The notes: a model not told the origin generated them from the sequence alone. Counted from the stretch's first letter, positions 1-7,974 are shown. The stretch is 64,000 nt of DNA from Cytophagales bacterium (GCA_020402945.1 JADBYQ010000059.1:19153-83152); one strand, 5' to 3'. Numbers and translations are program-made.

Positions 1-385
1 AATCACTTTTTTTTTCATCACCACCTATCCAACTCTTGCGCGCCTCACTGGCCGACTTAGAGAGTACTGATCGCGATAGAATAACCAATCCAACTGTGAT
101 GATGATAACAGGGAATACATACCTGCGAACTTCAAAATCAATTCCTGGTATATCTTCGATCAAAAAGAAAGAACCTACAATGATCAAAACGATCCAACCG
201 ATACCCTGAAAGTTTTTGCGCAACCCAACGGCTACCCCGATGGCAATCAAAAGCGTCTTCCACGAGATCAGCCAATACGGAACGAGGTCATAGTCTAGCC
301 GATCAAGCAATAGCATTGCCCCTACCGCTACGACAATAATGCCCAGCCAGAAGCTGTTTCCAAATTTTGTGTTTTGCTTTTCCAT
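1..385 (-). CDS. LiaF-like transmembrane protein (DUF5668 type), 3' end cut off
   Basis: An open frame runs from an ATG at 385 down to the left edge (128 codons visible, no stop reached). It begins MEKQNTKFGNSFWLGIIVVA and is built of hydrophobic segments at about residues 13-27, 35-55, 62-78 and 90-104, separated by short charged turns. A repeated pattern of glycine, leucine and valine-rich helices with a middle R-K-N-F turn is typical of the membrane region of LiaI/LiaF-like proteins, which in other bacteria sit in the membrane as envelope-stress regulators or accessory proteins. The C-terminal part, which would show whether a LiaF C-terminal domain is present, lies outside the window. Function beyond a small membrane protein is inference. 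Confidence 0.7.
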   Translation of the reverse strand, partial: MEKQNTKFGNSFWLGIIVVAVGAMLLLDRLDYDLVPYWLISWKTLLIAIGVAVGLRKNFQGIGWIVLIIVGSFFLIEDIPGIDFEVRRYVFPVIIITVGLVILSRSVLSKSASEARKSWIGGDEKKSD

Positions 386-463
386 AATTGTGTTATTGTT
401 TGTCAAATGTAACGGGACAAACCGCTTAGAAAATAAGGGAAAAAGGCTAGCGACCGGAAAAAG

Positions 464-496
464 TCGGTGAAACCAGAGGTTTATATCGGTGAAACC
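464..496. repeat. Two 11-bp direct repeats upstream of the first higBA promoter
   Basis: The sequence TCGGTGAAACC occurs at 464-474 and again at 486-496, so the two copies are spaced 22 bp start to start, about two helical turns. They lie about 30-60 bp upstream of the -33 element of the higB promoter. A direct repeat with this phase is a plausible binding site for a dimeric or tandem regulator, for example the HigA antitoxin, but position upstream of the promoter and lack of a second example make this inference. Confidence 0.45.
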
Positions 497-524
497 GGAA
501 ATGCCTTTTACAGACACCTGAGTG

Positions 525-555
525 TTGGCAAATTGCCATCAATCTATTAACTTTG
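525..555 (+). promoter_or_regulatory. Bacteroidota-type promoter for higBA (first pair)
   Basis: TAACTTTG at 548-555 matches the Bacteroidota -7 consensus TAnnTTTG exactly, and a TTG at 525-527 lies 20 bp upstream, the expected place of the -33 element. Transcription would start within a few bases of the GTG start codon at 559, so the mRNA would be leaderless or nearly so. Confidence 0.6.
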
Positions 556-558
556 AGT

Positions 559-858
559 GTGAACGTAATAAAACGACAAGCAATAGAACAGTTTTATCTC
601 CGACATCCAGATGTAAAAACGTCTCTCAACACGTGGTTCGCAACCTGTAAAAAGGCCGAATGGAAATCGTACCACGAACTGCAACTCGATTATCCCGAGG
701 CGTTTCCGGTCGGAGACAATAGGGTAGTCTTCGATATTAAAGGAAACAAATATCAGCTTGTCGCGAGAGTTTTATTTGTGTTTAAACAGGTTCAAATCAA
801 GTGGGTAGGCACTCATGCCGAATATGACAAAATCGATGTAAAAAAAGTTAACTGCTAA
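559..858 (+). CDS. higB: HigB-family toxin (RelE-like mRNA interferase)
   Basis: The 99-residue product matches the HigB branch of the RelE/ParE-fold toxins, which cleave mRNA at the ribosome. The family hallmarks are the N-terminal NVIKRQAIEQF segment, the central NRVVFDIKGNKYQLVA strand pair and the C-terminal WVGTHAEYDKID. The start is taken as GTG 559 because homologous toxins begin with M-x-V-I-x; an in-frame TTG at 553 lies inside the promoter -7 box and is unlikely. The stop is 2 bp before the ATG of the HigA antitoxin, the toxin-first order normal for higBA. A second, diverged copy of the module lies at 55158-55837. Family assignment is firm; activity is inferred. Confidence 0.88.
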   Translation: MNVIKRQAIEQFYLRHPDVKTSLNTWFATCKKAEWKSYHELQLDYPEAFPVGDNRVVFDIKGNKYQLVARVLFVFKQVQIKWVGTHAEYDKIDVKKVNC

Positions 859-860
859 TT

Positions 861-1304
861 ATGTGGACCATTATAAAAACAAAAAAAGAGTATGAACTTG
901 CCACTAAGCGGCTCGAAGAATTGTCTACGAACCCTCCTGAAGAAAACTCACAAGAAGGTCGTGAATTGATGCTTCTTGGCTATTTGATCGATCAATATGA
1001 AGAACGAACATTTGAAGTTGAATACCCGCAACCTATTGATGCGATCAAAATAAGAATGGAAGATTTAGGACTAAAAATCACCGATCTCTTGAACATATTT
1101 GGCGACAGGGGAACTGCCTCGAAAGTGCTCAACAATCAACGTGGACTTTCGCTATCTATGATTCGCCAGTTGGCAGATCGATTGTCTCTACCGGTGAGTC
1201 TTCTCATTCAGCCAACGGGTTTGCACAAGAAGTCTGACAAAAAAAGAAAATCCGCCCACGTAATGGAGCCTCGGGAAATTTACAAGAAAAGAAAAAAGGC
1301 GTAA
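861..1304 (+). CDS. higA: HigA-family antitoxin, HTH type, with basic tail
   Basis: This 147-residue protein follows higB after 2 bp. It has the layout of HigA antitoxins: an N-terminal IIKTKKEYELATKRLEEL helix that binds the toxin, a mid-region around LLGYLIDQYEE, and a C-terminal helix-turn-helix at about residues 58-115 (IKIRMEDLGLKITDLLNIFG, then SKVLNNQRGLSLSMIRQLADRLSLP). It should neutralise HigB and repress the operon. It is about 25 residues longer than the second HigA in this window owing to a lysine-rich tail after residue 120 (KKSDKKRKSAH and YKKRKKA), which may add DNA affinity or serve as a degradation tag. It ends 7 bp before the convergent glutathione peroxidase gene. Confidence 0.88.
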   Translation: MWTIIKTKKEYELATKRLEELSTNPPEENSQEGRELMLLGYLIDQYEERTFEVEYPQPIDAIKIRMEDLGLKITDLLNIFGDRGTASKVLNNQRGLSLSMIRQLADRLSLPVSLLIQPTGLHKKSDKKRKSAHVMEPREIYKKRKKA

Positions 1305-1311
1305 CGCAAGT

Positions 1312-1872
1312 TTACTGCGTTATCTTCGATACAATCTCCTGGTCCAAAGGCTTTACTTTAGGTGGAAAGAATCCCACTACATTGCCACTTTTATCGATTA
1401 CATACTTACAAAAATTCCAGGAGGGTGATTTGCCTGACTTCGCTTCCAGCCACTTGTAGAGAGGCGATTTATCTTTGCCCTTCACCGATATCTTTTCGAA
1501 CATCTGAAATTTTACTCCGTAGTTACGCTGACAAAACGTAGCAATCTCTTCATTACCACCCGGCTCTTGCCATAAAAAATTGTTGGCCGGAAAACCCAAC
1601 ACAGCTACTTTATCGCCATATAGTTCATGAAGCTTTTCCAAGTCTTCGTACTGATAGGTGAATCCACATTTGGAAGCGGTGTTGACGATGAGTAAGTTTT
1701 TGCCTTTATACTGCGCAAAATCTATTTCCTTTCCATCTAGCGATTTTAGTTTAAAATCATAGATCGATCCGGAAACCTCTTTCTGGTTAAGGCCGGCCAA
1801 TTTGTTGGAAAGAAATGAAGCAAGTCCCATAGCAGTAATAATTAAAAAGGTGATACCTATTATTTTTTTCAT
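1312..1872 (-). CDS. Glutathione peroxidase family protein, membrane-anchored or exported
   Basis: The 186-residue protein has an N-terminal hydrophobic segment (residues 4-20) that is a signal peptide or anchor, then a complete GPx thioredoxin fold. The peroxidatic cysteine is Cys69 in NTASKCGFT, and the WNF motif supplies Trp152 and Asn153 of the catalytic tetrad. A second cysteine, Cys114 in ATFCQRNYGV, is placed like the resolving cysteine of thioredoxin-dependent GPx enzymes. The usual glutamine of the FPCNQFG block is asparagine (FPANNF). Such enzymes reduce hydrogen peroxide or lipid peroxides, probably with thioredoxin here, in the periplasm. Its ATG overlaps the stop of the upstream paralogue by 4 bp, so the two are co-translated. 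Confidence 0.9.
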   Translation of the reverse strand: MKKIIGITFLIITAMGLASFLSNKLAGLNQKEVSGSIYDFKLKSLDGKEIDFAQYKGKNLLIVNTASKCGFTYQYEDLEKLHELYGDKVAVLGFPANNFLWQEPGGNEEIATFCQRNYGVKFQMFEKISVKGKDKSPLYKWLEAKSGKSPSWNFCKYVIDKSGNVVGFFPPKVKPLDQEIVSKITQ

Positions 1873-2366
1873 TTCAATTCACTCAAGATCGCGTCATCTC
1901 CGGGGTTGACACCCGATGCAAAAAATTTCACCGTGCCGTCAGGCTTCACTAAATACTTGCAAAAGTTCCAACTCGGCTCTTTGCCTGTTTTTTCTTTTAA
2001 GAATTGATAGAGCGGATGTTGGTCACTCCCCTTCACCGAAATTTTCTCGAACATCTGAAAAGTAACACCATAGTTCTTTTTGCAGAACGAAGCAATCTGT
2101 GCGTTGCTGCCCGGCTCTTGCCCTCCGAAATTATTAGCCGGAAACCCAAGAATAGTGATTTTGCTACCAAACTGCTGATGTAATTCCTGCAAATCAGCAT
2201 ATTGAGGAGTATATCCACATTCTGATGCGGTATTTACAATCAACAAGGTCTTTCCTTTGTACTGGACAAAATCCGTCACATTGCCGTCCAGGGATCTGAT
2301 CTTAAAGTCATAAATAGAGCTAACTGCAGTGTTCATAAATAGTAGTAAGATAAATAGTGTTTTCAT
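1869..2366 (-). CDS. Glutathione peroxidase family protein (paralogue, first gene of pair)
   Basis: This 165-residue GPx is a tandem paralogue of the downstream gene and is translated first. It has a short signal-like N-terminus (MKTLFILLLFMNTAVSS), the peroxidatic cysteine Cys50 in NTASECGYT, the FPANNFGGQEPG block with asparagine in the usual catalytic glutamine position, a resolving-type cysteine in ASFCKKNYGV and the WNF motif. Both copies keep all visible catalytic parts, so this is a working duplication. The 4-bp overlap at 1869-1872 makes a two-gene operon. Upstream lies the remnant described at 2421-2495, with no clear promoter seen between. Confidence 0.9.
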   Translation of the reverse strand: MKTLFILLLFMNTAVSSIYDFKIRSLDGNVTDFVQYKGKTLLIVNTASECGYTPQYADLQELHQQFGSKITILGFPANNFGGQEPGSNAQIASFCKKNYGVTFQMFEKISVKGSDQHPLYQFLKEKTGKEPSWNFCKYLVKPDGTVKFFASGVNPGDDAILSELK

Positions 2367-2420
2367 ATAGCGGTTTATGCTAAATTAACACCAATCCTTT
2401 TAAAAAGTTGCTGTTCACCC

Positions 2421-2495
2421 TTATTTTCTGTAATCCAAGACAGGCTTCCTACTACCATGCTGATGCTCATATATAAATTTTTCGCCCACACCCTT
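2421..2495 (-). pseudogene. Remnant of an M20 amidohydrolase 3' end (24 codons plus stop)
   Basis: Read on the minus strand, this stretch encodes KGVGEKFIYEHQHG then SRKPVLDYRK and a stop. The intact amidohydrolase at 3338-4762 ends KRAGEKFVYEPLLG then DRKPALDYRR and a stop. By hand alignment 15 of 24 residues and 53 of 75 bases match, in the same frame and orientation. It begins at the stop codon of the abortive-infection gene (its first codon overlaps that stop), so the defence gene sits exactly between an intact gene and a diverged copy of that gene's end. The divergence argues against a recent target duplication; a lost tandem paralogue or an end carried in from a relative fits better. 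Confidence 0.75.
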
Positions 2496-3330
2496 AATCA
2501 CCTGCTTTCATGTTGTTCATTATTTGCTGATGACTTACGTTTTGTAAAACTACTTCTTTAAAAAGAGCATCTCGGTAAAAATAGAAGTAAGGTACTGGAA
2601 ACACACTTCCTAAATGCAAATGATAGTAAAGTATCTTTCTTTCTATTTCGCTAATCTGAGCAAAGTAGATTTTTAAATATTTATGTTGATTTGGGGGTCT
2701 TTTCTTTTGCGAACAAATAAATTCTGTAAAAGCATTAAAGTGCTTTAAATATGAATCAAAATCCTGCTCAACGAATACTCTCGCTTTAGTATGATAAGCA
2801 ATTTTCATCGCATTCAGATCATTGGTTTCATCGACAGCTTGAACAATTTTAGAATATGCATTGATTAACGTAGCTGATCGACCTATGATATCTTTATTTA
2901 TTCCTATATGTATCGAAAGCATGTTAAAGAAGGTATTCTCAAATCTCTGGTTCTTTAAGGTTTGATTTTGCTTTTGAAATTCCTTACGAGAAAGCTCGAG
3001 TTCTTTGTTTGATATTTCGATTTGATCACGAGTTTGCTTTAATTCTCGAATTTGATTTCTTAAACTCCTTCTGGCAATCTCCAAATCCCTACGTTGAAGA
3101 TATATTGTTATAAGAAGTCCGATAACAGTAACGCCAGAAAAAAAAGAAGTTAGGACACCGAAGCTGTCGCCAAATTGACCGACCTTATCAGTCGAGTACT
3201 CAATATGTAAAAAGATTATTAGACAGATAACGAAACCAAATAGAGTGGAAAAAATCCTTAACAGCAGTTTTGGATTTAGCAACTTATCAATTAGATTGTT
3301 TTCGCTTGCCATCTGTAAATCAGAAAACAT
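2494..3330 (-). CDS. Putative phage abortive infection protein (PutAbiC-like)
   Basis: The 278-residue protein has two membrane helices (about residues 25-43 and 58-77), then a coiled coil (about 80-127, rich in Q, E, K and L), then the block ENTFFNMLSIH. The order GDSFGVLTSFFSGVTVIGLL, LQRRDLE, coiled coil and FENTFFNML is the hallmark of the putative AbiC family, proposed to stop phage growth by killing the infected cell. The sequence after residue 140 is AT-rich and poorly conserved. The start at 3330 has AGGAGG 13 bp upstream, partly inside the stop of the preceding amidohydrolase gene; Met7 is an alternative. The protein acts at the inner membrane. Base composition is lower in GC than the neighbouring genes, fitting transfer. 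Function is known only by family name. Confidence 0.78.
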   Translation of the reverse strand: MFSDLQMASENNLIDKLLNPKLLLRIFSTLFGFVICLIIFLHIEYSTDKVGQFGDSFGVLTSFFSGVTVIGLLITIYLQRRDLEIARRSLRNQIRELKQTRDQIEISNKELELSRKEFQKQNQTLKNQRFENTFFNMLSIHIGINKDIIGRSATLINAYSKIVQAVDETNDLNAMKIAYHTKARVFVEQDFDSYLKHFNAFTEFICSQKKRPPNQHKYLKIYFAQISEIERKILYYHLHLGSVFPVPYFYFYRDALFKEVVLQNVSHQQIMNNMKAGD

Positions 3331-3337
3331 GGTTTAA

Positions 3338-4762
3338 CTACCTCCTATAATCCAAAGCCGGCTTCCGATCACCCAACAAAGGCTCATAAACAAATTTTTC
3401 GCCCGCGCGCTTTTTAAATTCGAGCCAAGCCTCTTCCGTTATTTTTGGGTCTGTGAATGCATCGACCATCGATGCTGCTAAGGTCTTGGCTGCCACCAGC
3501 ATTCCCTTGCTGCCAATACTTGTGCCACCCGCGGCCACGGCCTGCCAGCTATGGGCAGCTGTGCCCGGCACCCACGTTGCGGTGGAAAGGCCTGCCGTAG
3601 GCACTATCCAACTTACGTCACCCACATCTGTGCTGCCACCTGCCCCACCTTCTCTAACTTCAAATTTTTCAATCGTGGATGTAGCAGTAATAGGCGGTGG
3701 TGATGAGAATGTCTGTTGTATTTTGGTAGCAAATTCCTTTTCCGAATCAGAAAGAGTGTACCCACCCACTAACTGCAAATTAGTGTTGACCACTTTTGCC
3801 AACGTCTCATTGTAAAGAAGGTCGTAGGTGCCGCCTGTTAGCTCTACTTCGTACCGGGTGCCGGTGCCAATCGCTGCGCCCTGAGCCGCCTGCGTGACAC
3901 GCTCCCATGTAGCTTTTACTTGTTCCCTGTTAGGGTGACGTACATAATAGTAAACTTCAGCAAACGCTGGGACTACATTAGGCGCTTCGCCACCTCGCGT
4001 AATTACGTAGTGAATTCTTGTTTTTTCGTTTACATGTTCGCGCAACATGTTTACCATGTTATTCATCGCTTCCACAGCATCTAGTGCCGAACGCCCACGC
4101 TCGGGCGAACCTGCTGCATGGCTGGCGACTCCATAGAAACGAAACTTGCCTGACTTGTTGGCAAGTGCGCTCCCAAAAGCGGCTGAGTTGGTTGCACCCG
4201 GATGCCAATGAAAAACTAAATCTACATTTTTAAAAAACCCATCACGCACCATATATACTTTGCCTGATCCTCCTTCTTCGGCAGGACAGCCATAAAATTT
4301 AATAGTTCCCGATTTTTTAGTCGCCACTAACCAATTTTTTACGGCTATGGCTGCAGCAGCAGATGCAGTACCAAACAAATGATGACCACATGCATGCCCT
4401 GCTTTTTGTCCTACGATCGGTTTTAGTTCTGGCACCGCCTCTTGCGAAACACCGGGCAATGCATCAAACTCACCTAACACGGCAATGACTGGTTTACCCG
4501 ATCCGGCAGTAGCGATGAACGCGGTGGGCTCGCCAGCGATGCCTGCCTCAATAGAGAAACCAGCATCTTTTAAAGTCTGCTGAAGCAGCGCAGAACTTTT
4601 TTCTTCCTGATAACCCACTTCGGCAAATTCCCAAATCTTTTTTGCCGTGCCTGAGTAAAGCTCATTTTTTTCATCAATTGATTTTATGACGGCTTGCTTT
4701 GATGTTTGCGAGAAAGCAAAATTTGCAATTGCCAAAAGGAAGAAAGTCTGAATAAATTTCAT
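3338..4762 (-). CDS. Exported M20-family amidohydrolase (AbgB-like)
   Basis: The 474-residue protein has a signal peptide (MKFIQTFFLLAIANFAFSQ) and an M20/dimetal peptidase fold. Metal ligands are visible in the GHACGHH block near residue 125, the EEGG block near 162 and the HWHPG block near 186. Members of this AbgB/IAA-amino-acid hydrolase branch cleave amide bonds such as aminobenzoyl-glutamate or acylated amino acids. The dimerisation domain inserts in the middle (HAAGSPERGRSALDAVE, a typical M20 lid segment). It is transcribed away from a second amidohydrolase at 4968, with about 205 bp between the starts. A diverged copy of its last 24 codons lies at 2421-2495. Substrate is not predictable. 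Confidence 0.9.
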   Translation of the reverse strand: MKFIQTFFLLAIANFAFSQTSKQAVIKSIDEKNELYSGTAKKIWEFAEVGYQEEKSSALLQQTLKDAGFSIEAGIAGEPTAFIATAGSGKPVIAVLGEFDALPGVSQEAVPELKPIVGQKAGHACGHHLFGTASAAAAIAVKNWLVATKKSGTIKFYGCPAEEGGSGKVYMVRDGFFKNVDLVFHWHPGATNSAAFGSALANKSGKFRFYGVASHAAGSPERGRSALDAVEAMNNMVNMLREHVNEKTRIHYVITRGGEAPNVVPAFAEVYYYVRHPNREQVKATWERVTQAAQGAAIGTGTRYEVELTGGTYDLLYNETLAKVVNTNLQLVGGYTLSDSEKEFATKIQQTFSSPPPITATSTIEKFEVREGGAGGSTDVGDVSWIVPTAGLSTATWVPGTAAHSWQAVAAGGTSIGSKGMLVAAKTLAASMVDAFTDPKITEEAWLEFKKRAGEKFVYEPLLGDRKPALDYRR

Positions 4763-4967
4763 TGCATACGGTTTAGGTTACATAAAGGTAAAGCATTCCG
4801 TAGTAAACGACCAACCACTTATCAAAACTTTCGAGTTGTTATCAGATATTTTCTTAGCTTTAGTTTTGCCAACTTAAACACTATGAAATGGCCATTAAAT
4901 TGTCTACTCCCAACGGCATGATAATTCTGACCATTCCATGTGACCTTAAAAAACTAAACACTAACAC

Positions 4968-6554
4968 ATGAAAAAAGCATTGCTACTATTTTGCACAGCC
5001 GTTTTATCATTTTCAGTAATCGCTCAACGCGAAATCAAAAAAGCGCCAGAGTTGAAAGAGGGTGATGGTCCTTACGCGCAATTAATTATTCGTGGGGTAA
5101 TGCTCATTGATGGAACGGGGGCGCCACCGGTTGGCCCCATCGATATTGTGGTGAAGCAAAATCGCATTGTAAACATTGTTAGTATTGGCTTACCTACACC
5201 GGGCATGAGCAGCGATAGTAACCGACCAAAGTTAGAAGCCGGAGGTAAAGAACTAAACTGTGAAGGTATGTATTTGATGCCCGGCTTTGTGGATATGCAC
5301 GGCCACATTGGCGGCAACCAGGCACCCAATGCAGAATATGTTTTTAAATTATGGATGAGTCATGGTATTACTACCGTGCGAGACCCCGCCTGTGGCAATG
5401 GTTTGGATTGGGTGCTTGATCAAAAGAACAAAAGTGAAAAAAACCTGATCACCGCTCCGCGCATTAAGGCGTACACCGTTTTCGGGCAAGGGAGCAAGGA
5501 GCCCATCACCAACGCAGTGCAGGCGCGCGTATGGGTAAACGAAAATAAATTGAAAGGATCGGACGGTGTCAAGTTTTTTGGTGCTGCGCCAGAAGTAATG
5601 GATGCCGCCTTGCGCGAAAACAAACGCATTGGGCTTCGCTCTGCTTGCCACCATGCACAATTAGGGGTAGCCCGATGGAATGTTTTGAATTCTGCAAAAG
5701 CCGGATTGACCACCATGGAACATTGGTATGGTTTGCCAGAAGCCTTGCTGGCAAATTCTACTTTGCAAAATTATCCACTCTCCTATAATTACTCCAACGA
5801 ACAACATCGGTTTGAAGAAGCCGGGCGCTTGTGGAAACAAGCAGCGGCACCTTTTACTCCTAAATGGAATGCGGTGATGGACTCATTGATTGCGTTGGGC
5901 TTTACGCTCGACCCAACATTCAACATCTACGAAGCCACCCGCGATTTACACAAAGCGAGAAGACAAGAGTGGCATGAAGTCTATACGTTGCCACAACTGT
6001 GGGCATTCTACCAACCCAACCGAGTAGCTCATGGCTCGTTTTGGTTTAGTTGGGGAACGGAACAAGAAGTGGCCTGGAAAGAAAATTATCGGCTATGGAT
6101 GACGTTTGTCAATGAATACAAAAACAGAGGGGGGCGCGTAACGATCGGCACCGATTCTGGTTTTATTTTCCAACTCTACGGATTTTCTTTTGTGCGCGAG
6201 ATGGAGCTGCTACGAGAGGCGGGCTTTCACCCCCTGGAAATCATTCGCTCTGGCACTTTGTACGGAGCGCAAGCCTTGGGCATGGATAAAGAAATTGGAT
6301 CTGTAGAGATTGGAAAGTTGGCTGATTTTGCAATTACTGAAATTAACCCGCTCGAAAATTTACAGGCCCTGAATGGTATGGGAGCCGTGAAATTAACGGA
6401 CGAGAATAAAGTAACTCGTGTTGGCGGGGTGAAGTACACTGTAAAAGACGGAATTGTGTACGATGCTAAAAAACTATTGGCTGATGTAAAGAAAATAGTG
6501 GATGACGAAAAAGCCAAGGCTGGGTTTGTGCTGAAGCAGCCGGGGATGAATTGA
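4968..6554 (+). CDS. Exported amidohydrolase of the imidazolonepropionase-like superfamily
   Basis: The 528-residue protein carries a signal peptide (MKKALLLFCTAVLSFSVIAQ) and the amidohydrolase fold. The metal-binding HxH is in MPGFVDMHGHIGG near residue 112. Further histidines lie in ACHHAQLG and in TTMEHWYG near residues 227-255, and the late catalytic aspartate is in IGTDSGF near 394. The C-terminal GSVEIGKLADFAI segment is the usual composite beta-sandwich closing element. These enzymes hydrolyse cyclic amides or peptide-like bonds; this exported form is probably a periplasmic dipeptidase-like or prolidase-like hydrolase. It is divergent from the M20 gene at 4762 and may share its regulatory region. 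Confidence 0.88.
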   Translation: MKKALLLFCTAVLSFSVIAQREIKKAPELKEGDGPYAQLIIRGVMLIDGTGAPPVGPIDIVVKQNRIVNIVSIGLPTPGMSSDSNRPKLEAGGKELNCEGMYLMPGFVDMHGHIGGNQAPNAEYVFKLWMSHGITTVRDPACGNGLDWVLDQKNKSEKNLITAPRIKAYTVFGQGSKEPITNAVQARVWVNENKLKGSDGVKFFGAAPEVMDAALRENKRIGLRSACHHAQLGVARWNVLNSAKAGLTTMEHWYGLPEALLANSTLQNYPLSYNYSNEQHRFEEAGRLWKQAAAPFTPKWNAVMDSLIALGFTLDPTFNIYEATRDLHKARRQEWHEVYTLPQLWAFYQPNRVAHGSFWFSWGTEQEVAWKENYRLWMTFVNEYKNRGGRVTIGTDSGFIFQLYGFSFVREMELLREAGFHPLEIIRSGTLYGAQALGMDKEIGSVEIGKLADFAITEINPLENLQALNGMGAVKLTDENKVTRVGGVKYTVKDGIVYDAKKLLADVKKIVDDEKAKAGFVLKQPGMN

Positions 6555-6957
6555 TTTCGGATGTTTTACAAATGAAATAGTACCGTGGCTAAGTGCAAAA
6601 CCACGATGAACAATAACGAATGAACTCTAACACAAAAAAAGGCAATTAGAGAAAAAGAAAGTCATTGGCAAGTAAATTTAATTCATTTTATAGTTACACA
6701 CGCGGAAAGGAAGGCCACGAATTGATGAATGAACAAAATCTAAAACTCACAGAAACCCGATATTTTCTTTTAGTCTGTTCCACATTTGCAAATTACCTTT
6801 CGCATTAAGCACCTGCACACGGCCCATTCACCCAAATACCAAAAGACTAAACCCCCTTTGCCAGTTGACTCGCGCGTAACGAGTGCCACCACCAGAATAT
6901 AGACCTACACAGCCATCTGATCTCCATATTGGATAGACATTATTCTTGAGTCGACCC
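6555..6957. other. Non-coding gap between amidohydrolase and recombinase genes
   Basis: No convincing gene is present in these 403 bases; a 64-codon minus-strand frame at 6828-7022 overlaps the recombinase gene in another frame and resembles nothing. A small hairpin, CGTGG paired with CCACG around a 12-base loop, follows the amidohydrolase stop near 6584-6605 and could end transcription, though no T-run follows. A GCCACGAATT word near 6713 resembles the short CACGAAT repeats seen at 46597-46674. The stretch may be the decayed body or end of the element that brought the recombinase; I cannot show its ends. Confidence 0.4.
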
Positions 6958-7974
6958 TTATTTGAACGAAAACTCAAACTGCCGATTGGGTTGAGTAGAA
7001 GCTCGCAATCGGTTTGCTTCACGCTTTTTTAAAATATTCAGGTAGTATTGATGCTCATAGTTAACAAGCTGATTTTTACTATCGCCCACCACTTCATCAT
7101 CTGTTTGCTTAAAAAGTGTATCCAATGGTGAGAACACTGTCTTATTATTTTTCATTACCACATGCAGATAAACCATCGTAGTTTCGACAAACGCGTGACC
7201 AAGTAACTCTTTAATCGAAACAATATCCAAACCTTGTTCTAGTAAATGAGTAGCATACGTGTGCCGTAGGGTATGCGGTGAGATTGTTTTTCGGATCGTT
7301 GTTTTTCGAAGAGCTTCCCGAACGGCCCTTCGAATGGCCGCGCGTGAACACTCTCGATTATCTTTTCCATTGAATAACCATTTTACCGGTTTGTCGCGCA
7401 GGAGGTAGTTCTTAACATCATTCATCAACAAGTGACCCATTGGTACGTATCGATCTTTCTTTCCCTTACTTTGCCGAACATGAATCATGTTCCGCTCAAA
7501 ATCAATATCCTGAATTTGAAGTTTGCTTAGCTCCTGGCAGCGAAGGCCGCATCCATAGAGAACCGAAATCATGACGCGATGCTTCAACAAAATAGGGGCT
7601 TGCAATAACTCACGCATTTCTGCTTGACTCAATACCGTAGGCAGTATCTTTTTAACAATTAATTTCGGCAGCTTAATTGCCCGATCTGGCAATCCCTCCG
7701 CCCGAAATAAAAAGCGCATGCCAAAGACAGTCAGCTTAAAAAACGATTCTGCTGCCCCGCGCTTTTTCAAATGAAATAGATAATCTTCAATCTGCTCAAC
7801 AGTGAGGTGGGTTGGCAGCGACTTAAAATGAAGCGCGAGGTGAGCAACACATCGTGTGTAATTGTGGAGTGTGCTCATGCTTTTACCGCTGATCAGGATT
7901 TTCTTTTCTAAACGAAAGTACACGTCTTGGAAGCCTTCAACCTCCAGACAGGCGAGTTGGACGATGGTATGCAT
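6958..7974 (-). CDS. Tyrosine recombinase (IS91-element-associated type), orphan
   Basis: The 338-residue protein has an N-terminal SAM-like core-binding domain (about 25-105) and a C-terminal catalytic domain. All catalytic residues are visible: Arg in YGCGLRCQEL, Lys in SKGKKDRYVP, His and Arg in HTLRHTYATHLL, His in KELLGH, and the nucleophile Tyr in TTMVYLHV. A C-terminal extension beginning FSPLDTLF is shared, to my knowledge, with recombinases that sit beside IS91-like HUH transposases in Bacteroidota. No transposase partner is found here, so the gene looks stranded. The integron-specific insertion of IntI is absent. It would cut and rejoin DNA at unknown sites. Classification as a recombinase is firm, the subfamily is inference. 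Confidence 0.9.
   Translation of the reverse strand: MHTIVQLACLEVEGFQDVYFRLEKKILISGKSMSTLHNYTRCVAHLALHFKSLPTHLTVEQIEDYLFHLKKRGAAESFFKLTVFGMRFLFRAEGLPDRAIKLPKLIVKKILPTVLSQAEMRELLQAPILLKHRVMISVLYGCGLRCQELSKLQIQDIDFERNMIHVRQSKGKKDRYVPMGHLLMNDVKNYLLRDKPVKWLFNGKDNRECSRAAIRRAVREALRKTTIRKTISPHTLRHTYATHLLEQGLDIVSIKELLGHAFVETTMVYLHVVMKNNKTVFSPLDTLFKQTDDEVVGDSKNQLVNYEHQYYLNILKKREANRLRASTQPNRQFEFSFK

Noticed and set aside
2494..3330. Part of a prophage
   Set aside because: No capsid, terminase, tail or lysis genes flank it, and the neighbours are metabolic genes.
6590..6900. Integron-like attC sites next to the recombinase
   Set aside because: Words like CTCTAAC occur, but the paired 7-base core sites and their spacing do not fit, and the recombinase lacks the IntI-specific insertion.
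6828..7022. 64-codon minus-strand frame crossing the end of the recombinase gene
   Set aside because: It overlaps the catalytic-domain gene in another frame, starts inside it and resembles no known family; it is a shadow.
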